DNA of 27,065 bases from a bacterium (GTDB taxonomy: Bacteria; CG03): assembly GCA_013791675.1 (NCBI GenBank), contig VMTI01000281.1:1-27065 (forward strand), read 5' to 3'. Each line of letters starts with the position of its first letter. Positions within the stretch are counted from its first letter, which is position 1. Below the pieces are notes generated by a model. The model made no database searches and was not told the origin of the DNA. It saw only the letters and a program-made list of their open reading frames with translations. Shown piece after piece: positions 14,081 to 21,551 of the stretch. The translations under genes and the position numbers were made by a program.

Positions 14081-14401
14081 ATGATTTATATGCTGCCGGC
14101 TTTTTTGGCTGTTTTAATTCTGGTAAACTATATTTCGCTGAATCCGCTCATAGGCGTGTTTCTCGGGATTTTGTTCGCTTTCGGTGTGAATACGCGTTAT
14201 CCTGCGCGTTCAAAAAAAATATTATGGCTATTCCATACCGTTTATGTAATTGTGTTTATCGCAATGATTCTGCTGCTCGCGGAATATGTATCCGGCGAAA
14301 TAATTACTGTGTGTGCCCTCTGGGCTGTTTTCTCGTCGCTGTTTGGCTACCGGGAGACTCTTTTGATGAGCCGCTCGAGCTCTTCGGACGAAAAAAAATG
14401 A
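14081..14401 (+). CDS. Small multi-pass membrane protein of unknown function
   Basis: This 106-residue protein has about four hydrophobic segments: residues 1-22, 23-37, 46-68 and 72-90. A short hydrophilic tail rich in serine and charge (SRSSSSDEKK) ends it. GCAGGAGG stands 7 bp before the ATG, which supports translation. No family is recognised. It is a lone rightward gene between two leftward operons. Its last 55 bp overlap the 3' end of parB on the other strand (14347-14401), so both proteins end in a shared antisense stretch. Confidence 0.65.
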   Translation: MIYMLPAFLAVLILVNYISLNPLIGVFLGILFAFGVNTRYPARSKKILWLFHTVYVIVFIAMILLLAEYVSGEIITVCALWAVFSSLFGYRETLLMSRSSSSDEKK

Positions 14402-15177
14402 ATTTTTATATAACCCTGATTTTTTCGGTTGGCCTTCACTTCAACTTTTGTCGCCAGCGCGCTCTCTAATTTTTCGGCTATCTCTTTAATTTCGGCAGAC
14501 ACCTGCCGCCGGCCAGTTGAGGTTTTTTTTCTCTCGGGAGCGAGCGACTCTATTTCACGGACAGAGAGATGCTCTTTAATTATGCGTTGTATAATGTGCT
14601 TTCTTTTCACGGTATCTTTTATCGTCGATAAAGCCCGTGCGTGGCCCTCGCTTATTCCTCCCGTGCTGAGCGCCCGTACTATGTCCTCCGGAAATTTCAG
14701 AAGCCTGAGTGTGTTGGCCACCGCGGAACGGCTTTTCCCCACTCTTACCGCCACCTCTTCCTGCGTCAGAGAAAATTTTTTCATTAAAACTTCTATTCCC
14801 CGCGCCTCGTCAAGAGGATTGAGGTCTTCTCTCTGAAGATTCTCCACCAGGGACATAAAGGCGGCGGAGGCTTCGTCAGTGTCTTTAATTATGACCGGCA
14901 CTTTCTTAAACCCCGCCAGTTTGGCCGCCCGTAACCGTCTCTCGCCGGCGATAAGATTCCAGCCTGTTCCCGACGCTGCGGGCGAAACAAGCAGCGGCTG
15001 TATTATACCGTCGTTGGATATCGTTTCCGACAGAGATTTTATTTTTTCCTCGTTAAAACTTTTTCTGGCCTGGTGAACGCTCGGTTTTATTTCCGAAACG
15101 TCTATCATGTGTATACGGCCTTCTTCTTTTTCTGGTATAAGCGCTTTAAGGCCTCTTCCCAACACAGCTTTTTTCAT
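14347..15177 (-). CDS. parB: Chromosome-partitioning protein ParB
   Basis: This 276-residue protein has the ParB/Spo0J layout. An N-terminal LGRGLKALIPEKEE tail carries the ParA-contacting region. The CTP-binding ParB/Srx domain contains GERRLRAA (residues 78-85) and ENLQREDLNPLDEA. A helix-turn-helix (LTQEEVAVRVGKSRSAVANT) reads parS, and a C-terminal dimerisation region ends the protein. It should load at parS and spread as a clamp, with ParA moving the origin region. A matching parS site lies at 18945-18960. GGAGG precedes the ATG, 17 bp after the upstream gene. Unusually, parA and parB are separated by a sugar-metabolism gene. Confidence 0.95.
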   Translation of the reverse strand: MKKAVLGRGLKALIPEKEEGRIHMIDVSEIKPSVHQARKSFNEEKIKSLSETISNDGIIQPLLVSPAASGTGWNLIAGERRLRAAKLAGFKKVPVIIKDTDEASAAFMSLVENLQREDLNPLDEARGIEVLMKKFSLTQEEVAVRVGKSRSAVANTLRLLKFPEDIVRALSTGGISEGHARALSTIKDTVKRKHIIQRIIKEHLSVREIESLAPERKKTSTGRRQVSAEIKEIAEKLESALATKVEVKANRKNQGYIKIHFFSSEELERLIKRVSR

Positions 15178-15194
15178 CTTTTCATCCTCCGCGT

Positions 15195-16658
15195 TTATAG
15201 TTTTATTTTTACCGGACTGCAGTTAGCCGGCAGATAGTTGTTTATATATTTCAAAGGTTTTTTTCTGATAATGGCTGCCGCCATGGCAATGGCTCCTCTG
15301 TGGGAGACGACAACAATTTTCTCGCCGCCGTGAGCGCTTTTTATATACGATATGAAGGATTCCATGCGTTTTTTCAGTTCCTGCCATGATTCTGCCTTCG
15401 GCGGGAGGTGTTTCCATGGCGCTTTTTTCCATTGACTGTATTTTTCGGGGTATTTTTGACTCAGCCATGACTCTTTTTTGCCCGACCAGGAGCCGTGCGA
15501 TATTTCAAGAAGCCGTTCGTCTTTTCTTACAGGAAGGCCGTGCTGTCCGGCAATTATCTGCGCCGTATCCAGCGCTCTTGACAAAGGAGAGCTGTACACC
15601 GCGCATATCTTTTCTTTTTTGAGCGCGGCGGCCGTGCGGAGGGCCTGCTTTTTCCCATTGGAATTGAGGGGCGTGTCATGCCTTGACTGAATGCGTTTTT
15701 CTCTGTTCCAGTCCGTTTCACCGTGTCTTAAAAAAATAATTTCCGTGGATTTAAAAAGATCCCGGACAGGCTCATGATATTTCTGCGATATTTTGTGAAT
15801 GCTGTTTTCTTTCAGGTCATAATAATTTTCGGAAATGTCTTTTACATGCAGTTTACCCACTTTACGCGCATAATGCAGAAAGGAGTGAAGCACCTCAAAA
15901 CTCATTTTTCCCAGGGCGTGAAGGCTCTGATTTCTGTGCCTTCTTTCCCCTATATCCGCCTGTGCGATGGCTTTTCTGCCGGCAAGATACAGTATTTCAA
16001 TGAGAAAAGCTATCTCGACCCCGTAACCCGAGGGAATTGATATTTTTCTGAAAAGCTTTCGCCGTATGGCGTATTCCCCCGAAAGCGGCTGCCTGATATC
16101 AGCTAAGGCAGGGAAAAAAGTGTTTAGAACGGGCCTGGCGAGAATTTCGGTGACTCTGCCGCCCTCGCCCGCTTTGTATCTGCCGGACACCTTAAGAGGC
16201 CTCTTGTAGAAAGCTTTTACGAACGAAATATCATCGTTTACTAGGAGAGGCCCGACAATGCCCGTAATGAACCGCGGTGTAAAATTTTTTATGTCCCCAT
16301 CTATAAAGGCGATTATGTCCCCTGTGCTGGCGAAATAGCTTTTGTAGAGAGCGTTCCCTTTTCCGCAAAAGTTTGAAAGCCAGGGAGCGACTTCAATGTC
16401 TCTGTAGACAGCGGCGCCTGCGCGGCGCGCTATTGTTCTTGTGCCGTCGGACGAACCGCCGTCCAAAACTATAATTTCATCAACAAGCGGATGCTCTTCC
16501 ATAAGTTCGCGCCTAATCATTCTGATTATTTTCCCGACGGTTCCGGATTCGTTAAGCGTTGGAATAATCACGCTTATCCGGTGCGCTGATTTTTTTTTGG
16601 CAAGCGCCGCCGCGCTGAAATCGCGCCAGCTGTATATGTTATCCTTTTTGCTGTTCAT
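15195..16658 (-). CDS. Bifunctional glucosyl-3-phosphoglycerate synthase / phosphatase (GpgS-GpgP fusion)
   Basis: The protein has 487 residues. Residues 1-275 match GpgS (GT81): W11, RISVIIPTLNES, a GKGNALYKSY stretch near 99, DGD at 120-122, then GGRVTEILARP, LSGEYAIRR and RRHRNQ (239-244). Residues 304-487 are a histidine phosphatase like GpgP: RHGETDWN with nucleophile H312, E385 (LLEISHGSW), and H453 (VVSHRG). Together they would make glucosylglycerate from an NDP-glucose and 3-phosphoglycerate: the first domain forms glucosyl-3-phosphoglycerate and the second removes the phosphate. Glucosylglycerate is a compatible solute. The gene overlaps parA by 20 bp and ends 17 bp before parB. The donor nucleotide and true product cannot be read from sequence. 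Confidence 0.88.
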   Translation of the reverse strand: MNSKKDNIYSWRDFSAAALAKKKSAHRISVIIPTLNESGTVGKIIRMIRRELMEEHPLVDEIIVLDGGSSDGTRTIARRAGAAVYRDIEVAPWLSNFCGKGNALYKSYFASTGDIIAFIDGDIKNFTPRFITGIVGPLLVNDDISFVKAFYKRPLKVSGRYKAGEGGRVTEILARPVLNTFFPALADIRQPLSGEYAIRRKLFRKISIPSGYGVEIAFLIEILYLAGRKAIAQADIGERRHRNQSLHALGKMSFEVLHSFLHYARKVGKLHVKDISENYYDLKENSIHKISQKYHEPVRDLFKSTEIIFLRHGETDWNREKRIQSRHDTPLNSNGKKQALRTAAALKKEKICAVYSSPLSRALDTAQIIAGQHGLPVRKDERLLEISHGSWSGKKESWLSQKYPEKYSQWKKAPWKHLPPKAESWQELKKRMESFISYIKSAHGGEKIVVVSHRGAIAMAAAIIRKKPLKYINNYLPANCSPVKIKL

Positions 16659-17412
16659 TTTTCTTCTCGCGGGACAAAAATTCTCCGCTGAGCTTCATAT
16701 AACTTTCCGCGCCAGCCGAATTCTTATCGTATTCAAAAATGTCTTTCCCGAAACTCGGGGCTTCGGCAAGCCTGACATTTCTCGGAATCACTGTACTGAA
16801 AAGGTTTTCGCCGAAAAATTTCTTTATTTCATCCGTAATCTGCGAGGTTAAGTTCAACCGGCTGTCATACATGGTCAGGATAACCCCCTTTATATGGAGG
16901 TGTTCGTTAAAAGCGTCTCTCACATATTTGAGTGTGCTAAGAAGCTTACCAAGGCCCTCAAGGGCGTAAAATTCGCACTGCAGCGGTATCAGTATGCTGT
17001 CCGCGGCGGAAAGGGCGTTAATGGTAAGTAGGCCGAGCGACGGAGGGCAGTCAATGAATATAAAATCATAATTGCCTCGAATGGCCCCGAGGGCTTTTTT
17101 GAGACGGTATTCCCTATTTTCCAGGCCGACCAACTCTATTTCGGCGCCGGTGAGATCTCTCGTTGAAGGAACGATGTCGGGGAAATGCTCCTTCGCAATT
17201 ACGGCTCCATTCATGGAACCGCTGATAAGGACATCATAGATGCTGGTTTGAGTGTTTTCTATGCCCATCCCCGAACTGCAGTTGGCCTGCGGGTCTATGT
17301 CAATAAGAAGCACTTTTTTTCGCCGCAGAACAAGCGCCTTGGCGAGATTGACGGAAGTGGTGGTTTTCCCCACTCCCCCCTTTTGATTGGCTATGGCTAT
17401 AATTTCACCCAT
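16639..17412 (-). CDS. parA: Chromosome-partitioning ATPase ParA (Soj family)
   Basis: This 257-residue protein starts MGEIIAIANQKGGVGKTTTS. The deviant Walker A motif is at residues 11-18, followed by LLIDIDPQANCSSG and the Walker B-like FIFIDCPPSLGLLT. The short N-terminus without a DNA-binding domain marks the chromosomal Soj type. It should bind DNA non-specifically as an ATP dimer and be stimulated by ParB to move origins apart. It overlaps rsmG by 8 bp at its start and the GpgS-GpgP gene by 20 bp at its end. Confidence 0.96.
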   Translation of the reverse strand: MGEIIAIANQKGGVGKTTTSVNLAKALVLRRKKVLLIDIDPQANCSSGMGIENTQTSIYDVLISGSMNGAVIAKEHFPDIVPSTRDLTGAEIELVGLENREYRLKKALGAIRGNYDFIFIDCPPSLGLLTINALSAADSILIPLQCEFYALEGLGKLLSTLKYVRDAFNEHLHIKGVILTMYDSRLNLTSQITDEIKKFFGENLFSTVIPRNVRLAEAPSFGKDIFEYDKNSAGAESYMKLSGEFLSREKKNEQQKG

Positions 17413-17992
17413 TTTTCCATATAAGCACGGAAGCCCGCCCGTAATCCCTTACACAATCGGGTTCCCTCTCAAATTCTCCCTTTTTTATTTTTTTACTGTA
17501 ATACAAAACATAACCTTCCGGCGAAACAAGACTGAACGCATATTTCATGAATTTTTTGCCAAAAGCTCTGCCCGTGGCTACATTGTATAATTTTTTGTCA
17601 CGTAAGGCAAACTCCCGCGCGTCTTTATTCACTATTTCCAGGCCTTCCAACCCCAGCTTTTTTTTAATTTCACTAAGAAAAACCGCTTTTTTACCGGTCG
17701 CTTCAATAAGATCAACTTGTATGTCAGGCATAACTATTTTTATTATCATACCGGGTATGCCGGCTCCCGAACCTATATCGCATAGATTGAAAGAGCTGCG
17801 CACAGGCTGTAAATCCGCTATAGTATCGGCGAAAATAACGGAGCTTTCCACGACTTCTTCCCATAGCTGGTCATCATCAAACGACGTGAGATTAAAACGC
17901 CCGTTCCATTCTTTAAGCGTGTCTATATAAATCTTCAGCTTTTCCGACGCTTCCGGAGTAATAGGAAAATTATTCTTTAGGAAACTCAACAT
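17405..17992 (-). CDS. rsmG: 16S rRNA (guanine527-N7)-methyltransferase RsmG
   Basis: This 195-residue protein has the RsmG/GidB pattern: LKEWNGRFNLTSF near the N-terminus, the SAM-binding motif CDIGSGAGIPGMIIKI, LIEATGKKAVFLSEI, and VATGRAFG. It methylates G527 of 16S rRNA. Placement directly before parA-parB is the classical origin-proximal arrangement of bacterial chromosomes. It overlaps parA by 8 bp and the upstream patatin gene by 23 bp. Confidence 0.94.
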   Translation of the reverse strand: MLSFLKNNFPITPEASEKLKIYIDTLKEWNGRFNLTSFDDDQLWEEVVESSVIFADTIADLQPVRSSFNLCDIGSGAGIPGMIIKIVMPDIQVDLIEATGKKAVFLSEIKKKLGLEGLEIVNKDAREFALRDKKLYNVATGRAFGKKFMKYAFSLVSPEGYVLYYSKKIKKGEFEREPDCVRDYGRASVLIWKNG

Positions 17993-18887
17993 TTTTTGAA
18001 AACAACCTCCTCGGAAAACTATTGATTTTAGCCCACAGAATCGCTTTTTGCAATTCTTTCAGGCATTTCTTAGCCGCGTCACGGCCTTCTTCTATACAGT
18101 AGTCCATTTTTTTGAAATCAGCCCAGTGGATATTGCTCGTATCCGGCTTTATTATAAAATCCGCCTGTTCTATCTGCAAATCGGAAAGTTTGTAGGAAGA
18201 GATAGCATCAGCGCGGGAAAGAATCGCCAAGCCCCGCTCAAAGCTGGAAATCATTTTTCTGACAGGCCTCGCGTCACAGGCTATGACGAAATCGCAGCAG
18301 GGCTTAAGCGGTGAAACGGGAACGGAATTGACGGTGCCGCCGTCAAGATAATAAGAGCCGTCTATTTTAACAGGGGGGAAAATACCCGGAATTGATGAAG
18401 ACGCGAGAACGGCCTCCTTGAGATTTCCACTGGAAAAAATTTTCTCATCGCCCTTTCCCATATCTGTCGCCACCGAGCAAAAAGATATTTTTAAATCATC
18501 AAATGTTCCCGGCAGATGAAGTTCGCTGAATATGGCTTCTATTTGTTCGGCGCTGATAATAGAGGGCCCTATCACCGCCCTGTTCATTATAAAGAACTGC
18601 TTCGCCGCGGACAGGATTTTGCCGAAAGGCATGGTCGAGGCTTTTTTTGAAAAGAAAGCGGCCGCTTCTCCGACAGCTTTGCTGCCTATAAATCCCGCGA
18701 GGTTTTTTTCAACCGCCCTTGCATCAGATGCGGCCGCATACAATGCGCCCACAACCGCGCCCATACTTGTACCCGCTATGGCGTCAATAGCCAGTCCGCT
18801 TTGACCGATGACTTCAAGTATACCTATATGAGCCAGTCCCCGCGCGCCGCCGCCGCCGAGAGCAATACCCACCTTAAATTTCTTCAC
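17970..18887 (-). CDS. Patatin-like phospholipase (RssA/YchK group)
   Basis: With the GTG start at 18887 this is a 305-residue patatin-fold lipase. ALGGGGARGLAHIG forms the oxyanion loop, GTSMG carries the nucleophile (S41) and DGGTVNS the catalytic aspartate (D182). It probably hydrolyses acyl esters of phospholipids or lysophospholipids at the cytoplasmic face; it has no signal peptide. AAAGGAG stands 6 bp before the GTG, so this start is preferred over a TTG at 18905 that lies upstream of the ribosome-binding site. It is the first gene of the patatin-rsmG-parA-gpg-parB operon, and parS lies 58 bp upstream of it. Confidence 0.9.
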   Translation of the reverse strand: MKKFKVGIALGGGGARGLAHIGILEVIGQSGLAIDAIAGTSMGAVVGALYAAASDARAVEKNLAGFIGSKAVGEAAAFFSKKASTMPFGKILSAAKQFFIMNRAVIGPSIISAEQIEAIFSELHLPGTFDDLKISFCSVATDMGKGDEKIFSSGNLKEAVLASSSIPGIFPPVKIDGSYYLDGGTVNSVPVSPLKPCCDFVIACDARPVRKMISSFERGLAILSRADAISSYKLSDLQIEQADFIIKPDTSNIHWADFKKMDYCIEEGRDAAKKCLKELQKAILWAKINSFPRRLFSKNVEFPKE

Positions 18888-18944
18888 AAGCGCTCCTTTA
18901 CGCAAATACGTCGTATCTCCTGCAATTATTGATACCCGATGAAT

Positions 18945-18960
18945 TGTTTCACATGAAACA
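18945..18960. other. parS centromere site
   Basis: TGTTTCACATGAAACA differs from the widely conserved bacterial parS (TGTTTCACGTGAAACA) at one central base. It is palindromic apart from the centre. It lies in the 321-bp gap just upstream of the operon that encodes ParA and ParB, as expected for an origin-proximal ParB loading site. I found no second copy in the window. Confidence 0.88.
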
Positions 18961-19175
18961 TTTTAATTGCCGTTCAGCTATATGTTAGAAAATTTTTGAC
19001 TGGATGTGAAGACTTATGTTTGACGTATGCCCATGTTGTCAATCACGTTACTAAATATAATTCCAAAATTTCCAATTATTCCAATTAAATCGGGGATAGC
19101 ATGATACTGGCTGAAGATCATTCACCCTGGACCGCGCGTTCCTGCCGTTGCCCGACGGCCGCCCGCTCACGCGCA

Positions 19176-19200
19176 AAAAAACAGGACAATCCTGTTTTTT
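19176..19200. terminator. Bidirectional intrinsic terminator
   Basis: AAAAAACAGGA, a CAA loop and TCCTGTTTTTT make a perfect 11-bp stem with T-runs in both directions. It lies 9 bp past the stop of the leftward HhH gene and would end its transcript. Nothing else convincing except parS was seen in the gap 18888-19208. Its middle (about 19050-19090) is AT-rich with three TTCCAA repeats. Confidence 0.8.
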
Positions 19201-19208
19201 ACAGATTT

Positions 19209-19967
19209 TTAATAATCTTCCGACTCGTCGCTAGGCTCATCGCCGGACTCGTCGTCCGCGGCCTTAGACGGCGGCGCTTTTTTCCCGGGGCTTTTTTTGA
19301 GAGCTTTTGAATCTTTCTTTGAGCCGGAGCATACGAGTCTGCCGCTATTCAGCAGAATCTTAATATTTTTTTGCCATTCGCCTTTTGAGGTAGCGAAGCC
19401 ATAGCCTGTTTTGCCGCTTTTGGTTTCATAAGAAATGTCTTTTAGGCCATCAAGCGATGAAAAAGGCCTGTTGTCAATTATTAACTGAGCTTTTTTCTTT
19501 GATACTCCGGGGAGTGATGACAAATCTTTGACGGACGCGGTGTTGATATCCGCGGGCGTAGGAAACATATGCTTATAAAGAGCTATTTCGTTAACCACGG
19601 CCGCTCCGTCCTTGACGGTAAAAATATCGGCATCTATAAGAAGTTGCGTGGATTTCGTCCATGCGCCTTTTGATGTGGCGAAATCATAGCTTGTCTTGCC
19701 GCTTTTGGTTTCATGAGTGATTTCCTTGAGATCTTCAATTGATTTGATTTTACCTTTCTCTTCACGGTAAGCTATAAGGGCTTTCGCTTTTGATGAAGAA
19801 ATGCCGGGTATTTTCTTTAAATCATACTCGTTAACTTCATTCAAATTAATTTTTTCAAAGCCGGATTTGACAGCTGCCGGCTTAGTCTCTTTTTTTGTTT
19901 TTGCCGCGAGCTTCGACGGCAAAGTCAGAGCGAAAGCGCAAGCCAAAATCAAAATAATTTTTTTCAT
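19209..19967 (-). CDS. Secreted protein with two ComEA-like HhH modules and a duplicated unnamed motif
   Basis: This 252-residue protein has a signal peptide (MKKIILILACAFALTLPS, cut near LAAK). Two copies of a compound module follow. Each has a helix-hairpin-helix core: INLNEVNEYDLKKIPGISSS, and INTASVKDLSSLPGVSKK. Each core is followed about 30 residues later by ETKSGKTxYxFATSKGxWxK and a short LL helix. The tail has lysine-rich then Asp/Glu/Ser-rich segments. ComEA-type HhH domains bind double-stranded DNA outside the membrane in natural transformation, so a DNA-binding role is plausible but unproven. AGGAGG precedes the ATG at 19967. A TTGACA promoter lies upstream and a strong terminator downstream, so it is a single-gene unit. 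Confidence 0.75.
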   Translation of the reverse strand: MKKIILILACAFALTLPSKLAAKTKKETKPAAVKSGFEKINLNEVNEYDLKKIPGISSSKAKALIAYREEKGKIKSIEDLKEITHETKSGKTSYDFATSKGAWTKSTQLLIDADIFTVKDGAAVVNEIALYKHMFPTPADINTASVKDLSSLPGVSKKKAQLIIDNRPFSSLDGLKDISYETKSGKTGYGFATSKGEWQKNIKILLNSGRLVCSGSKKDSKALKKSPGKKAPPSKAADDESGDEPSDESEDY

Positions 19968-20018
19968 AAAATTTACCTCCTGCAAAATTCCCAAAAACTG
20001 TGAACTTACACTGATTTA

Positions 20019-20048
20019 ACTTTAACACATAAATTTCGTTCCTGTCAA
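20019..20048 (-). promoter_or_regulatory. Promoter of the secreted HhH gene
   Basis: On the minus strand TTGACA (20043-20048) is 18 bp from TAAAGT (20019-20024), which carries a TG extension (TGTTAAAGT). The leader would be about 45 nt and contains the AGGAGG ribosome-binding site. Confidence 0.6.
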
Positions 20049-20130
20049 ATTTCGGAGGCATTGCGAAAACTTGCCCCGCCTCGGTTAAATTTGTTAATAT
20101 TCAGCCATTAAAGTTTAGCTGAAAGAGTTT

Positions 20131-20152
20131 GGAACGGGGCCGTCCCTTTTTT
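20131..20152 (+). terminator. Terminator-like hairpin in the proA leader (possible attenuator)
   Basis: GGAACGGGGCCGTCCC (20131-20146) folds into a short GC-rich stem with one mismatch and is followed by six T. No rightward gene lies before it, so it sits in the leader of the proA transcript rather than at a gene end. A small TCAGC/GCTGA hairpin (20101-20105/20118-20122) precedes it. A possible promoter (TTGCCC, 18 bp, TAATAT) lies around 20075-20101. Confidence 0.4.
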
Positions 20153-20161
20153 GGAGGTTTT

Positions 20162-20224
20162 GTGAGCGATAAAAAAATCTGTCTTTCTGAAAGTGAAATT
20201 CCCGATATAGAAGAAAACCGTTGA
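20162..20224 (+). CDS. 20-residue leader ORF or remnant of a TrpB2-like start
   Basis: A GTG codon preceded by TTTGGAGG opens a 20-codon frame, MSDKKICLSESEIPDIEENR, that stops 9 bp before the proA ATG. The first 15 residues resemble the start of TrpB2-type tryptophan synthases (KIxLxExEIP), and the resemblance ends there. It may be a leader peptide whose translation is coupled to proA, or the broken start of a lost gene. proA itself has no good ribosome-binding site, which favours coupling. Confidence 0.35.
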   Translation: MSDKKICLSESEIPDIEENR

Positions 20225-20233
20225 CGGCGAATC

Positions 20234-21472
20234 ATGAATTATTCCGAAATTTTCCGCAGGATACAATCGCAGGGCAGGGTTCTTGCTCTGATGAAAGATT
20301 CTCATATAAACGCTCTTCTTCAAAAAATTTCGCGAAATATTCTGGGTGCTGAAAAAAACATACTGGCGGCCAACCAAAAAGATATAAAAAGAGTTTCCTC
20401 GTCCGGAAAGACTGCCGCGTTTATAGACAGATTGACGCTGAATGAAAAAGGAATCCGCGAAATGGCTTCACAGGTTATCGCTGTATCAAAGCTTCATTCC
20501 CCTCTGGGAAAAGTGCTCTCGCGCAGAAAGAGGCCCAACGGCCTGGATATAAAAAAAATATCCGTGCCGATCGGCGCCCTTTTTATTATTTATGAATCGC
20601 GCCCCGATGTCACAAGCGACTGCGCGGCGCTCGGCCTCAAATCGGGAAACGCGGTAATTCTAAGAGGCGGCTCTGATGCCGCAAACACCAACGGAGCAAT
20701 TTATGCCGCCATAAGGGCTTCTATGCCGGCGGAAATCAAAGATACTGTTTTTCTGATAAAAGACAGCTCCCGGGAAACTGTAAACGCTATTCTTAAAATG
20801 AATAATTTTATTGATGCCGTAATACCCCGCGGCGGGGAAAGTCTTATAAAAGCCGTCGTTGAAAATTCACGCATACCTGTCATATATCACGGAAAAGGCG
20901 TTTGCAATCTTTATGTCCACAAAGACGCCGATATGGCAATGGCGGTCAAAATAGCGCTGAACGCCAAAGTGCAGAGGCCGGGAGTATGCAACGCTATAGA
21001 AAATCTGATTGTTGATAAAGCCGCGGCGAAAAAATTTCTGCCCATGATTTATAAAGTCTATTCGCTCAATCAAGTAGAAATGAGGGGCTGCCCCGAAACA
21101 AAAAAAATACTGAAAAATATCCAATCGGCGGTCTCCGCCGATTGGGACACTGAATATCTGGAGAAAATTATATCCATAAAAACGGTGCGCGGGATAAACG
21201 AGGCCTGCGATTTTATAAACGCCCACGGCTCGCGGCATTCCGAGGCCATTGTTACCGGCAGTGAAAAAGCCGCGAAGATTTTTTTCGGAGCCGTTGACGC
21301 TTGCTGCCTCTATCATAATGCTTCCACCAGATTCACCGACGGCGGCCAATTCGGAATGGGCGCTGAAATAGGAATATCAAATCAAAAACTTCATCCCCGC
21401 GGCCCGGTGGGCCTTGAAGAACTGACATCCTACAAATACATAGTGTCGGGGTCGGGGCAAATCAGAAAATAA
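20234..21472 (+). CDS. proA: Gamma-glutamyl phosphate reductase
   Basis: This 412-residue member of the aldehyde dehydrogenase superfamily follows ProA throughout: KKISVPIGALFIIYESRPD, VILRGGSDAANTN, VIPRGGESLI, VIYHGKGVCNLYV, the catalytic cysteine in VQRPGVCNAIE, and FTDGGQFGMGAEIGISNQKL near the end. It reduces gamma-glutamyl phosphate with NADPH to glutamate semialdehyde in proline synthesis. proB is not in the window. It opens a rightward block with nadD, an LCP gene and rsfS, a neighbourhood seen in many bacteria. Upstream are a terminator-like hairpin and a small ORF that may control it. Confidence 0.96.
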   Translation: MNYSEIFRRIQSQGRVLALMKDSHINALLQKISRNILGAEKNILAANQKDIKRVSSSGKTAAFIDRLTLNEKGIREMASQVIAVSKLHSPLGKVLSRRKRPNGLDIKKISVPIGALFIIYESRPDVTSDCAALGLKSGNAVILRGGSDAANTNGAIYAAIRASMPAEIKDTVFLIKDSSRETVNAILKMNNFIDAVIPRGGESLIKAVVENSRIPVIYHGKGVCNLYVHKDADMAMAVKIALNAKVQRPGVCNAIENLIVDKAAAKKFLPMIYKVYSLNQVEMRGCPETKKILKNIQSAVSADWDTEYLEKIISIKTVRGINEACDFINAHGSRHSEAIVTGSEKAAKIFFGAVDACCLYHNASTRFTDGGQFGMGAEIGISNQKLHPRGPVGLEELTSYKYIVSGSGQIRK

Positions 21473-21551
21473 ATGTTCCGGCGCAGAGCCCTGCACGCGG
21501 CTATTTCATTACGGTGAGCGGAACTGAATTATTCGCCGGCGGATTCAAACT

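Noticed and set aside
18888..18905. TTG start giving a longer patatin protein
   Set aside because: The AAAGGAG ribosome-binding site lies downstream of the TTG and 6 bp before the GTG at 18887, so GTG is the better start.
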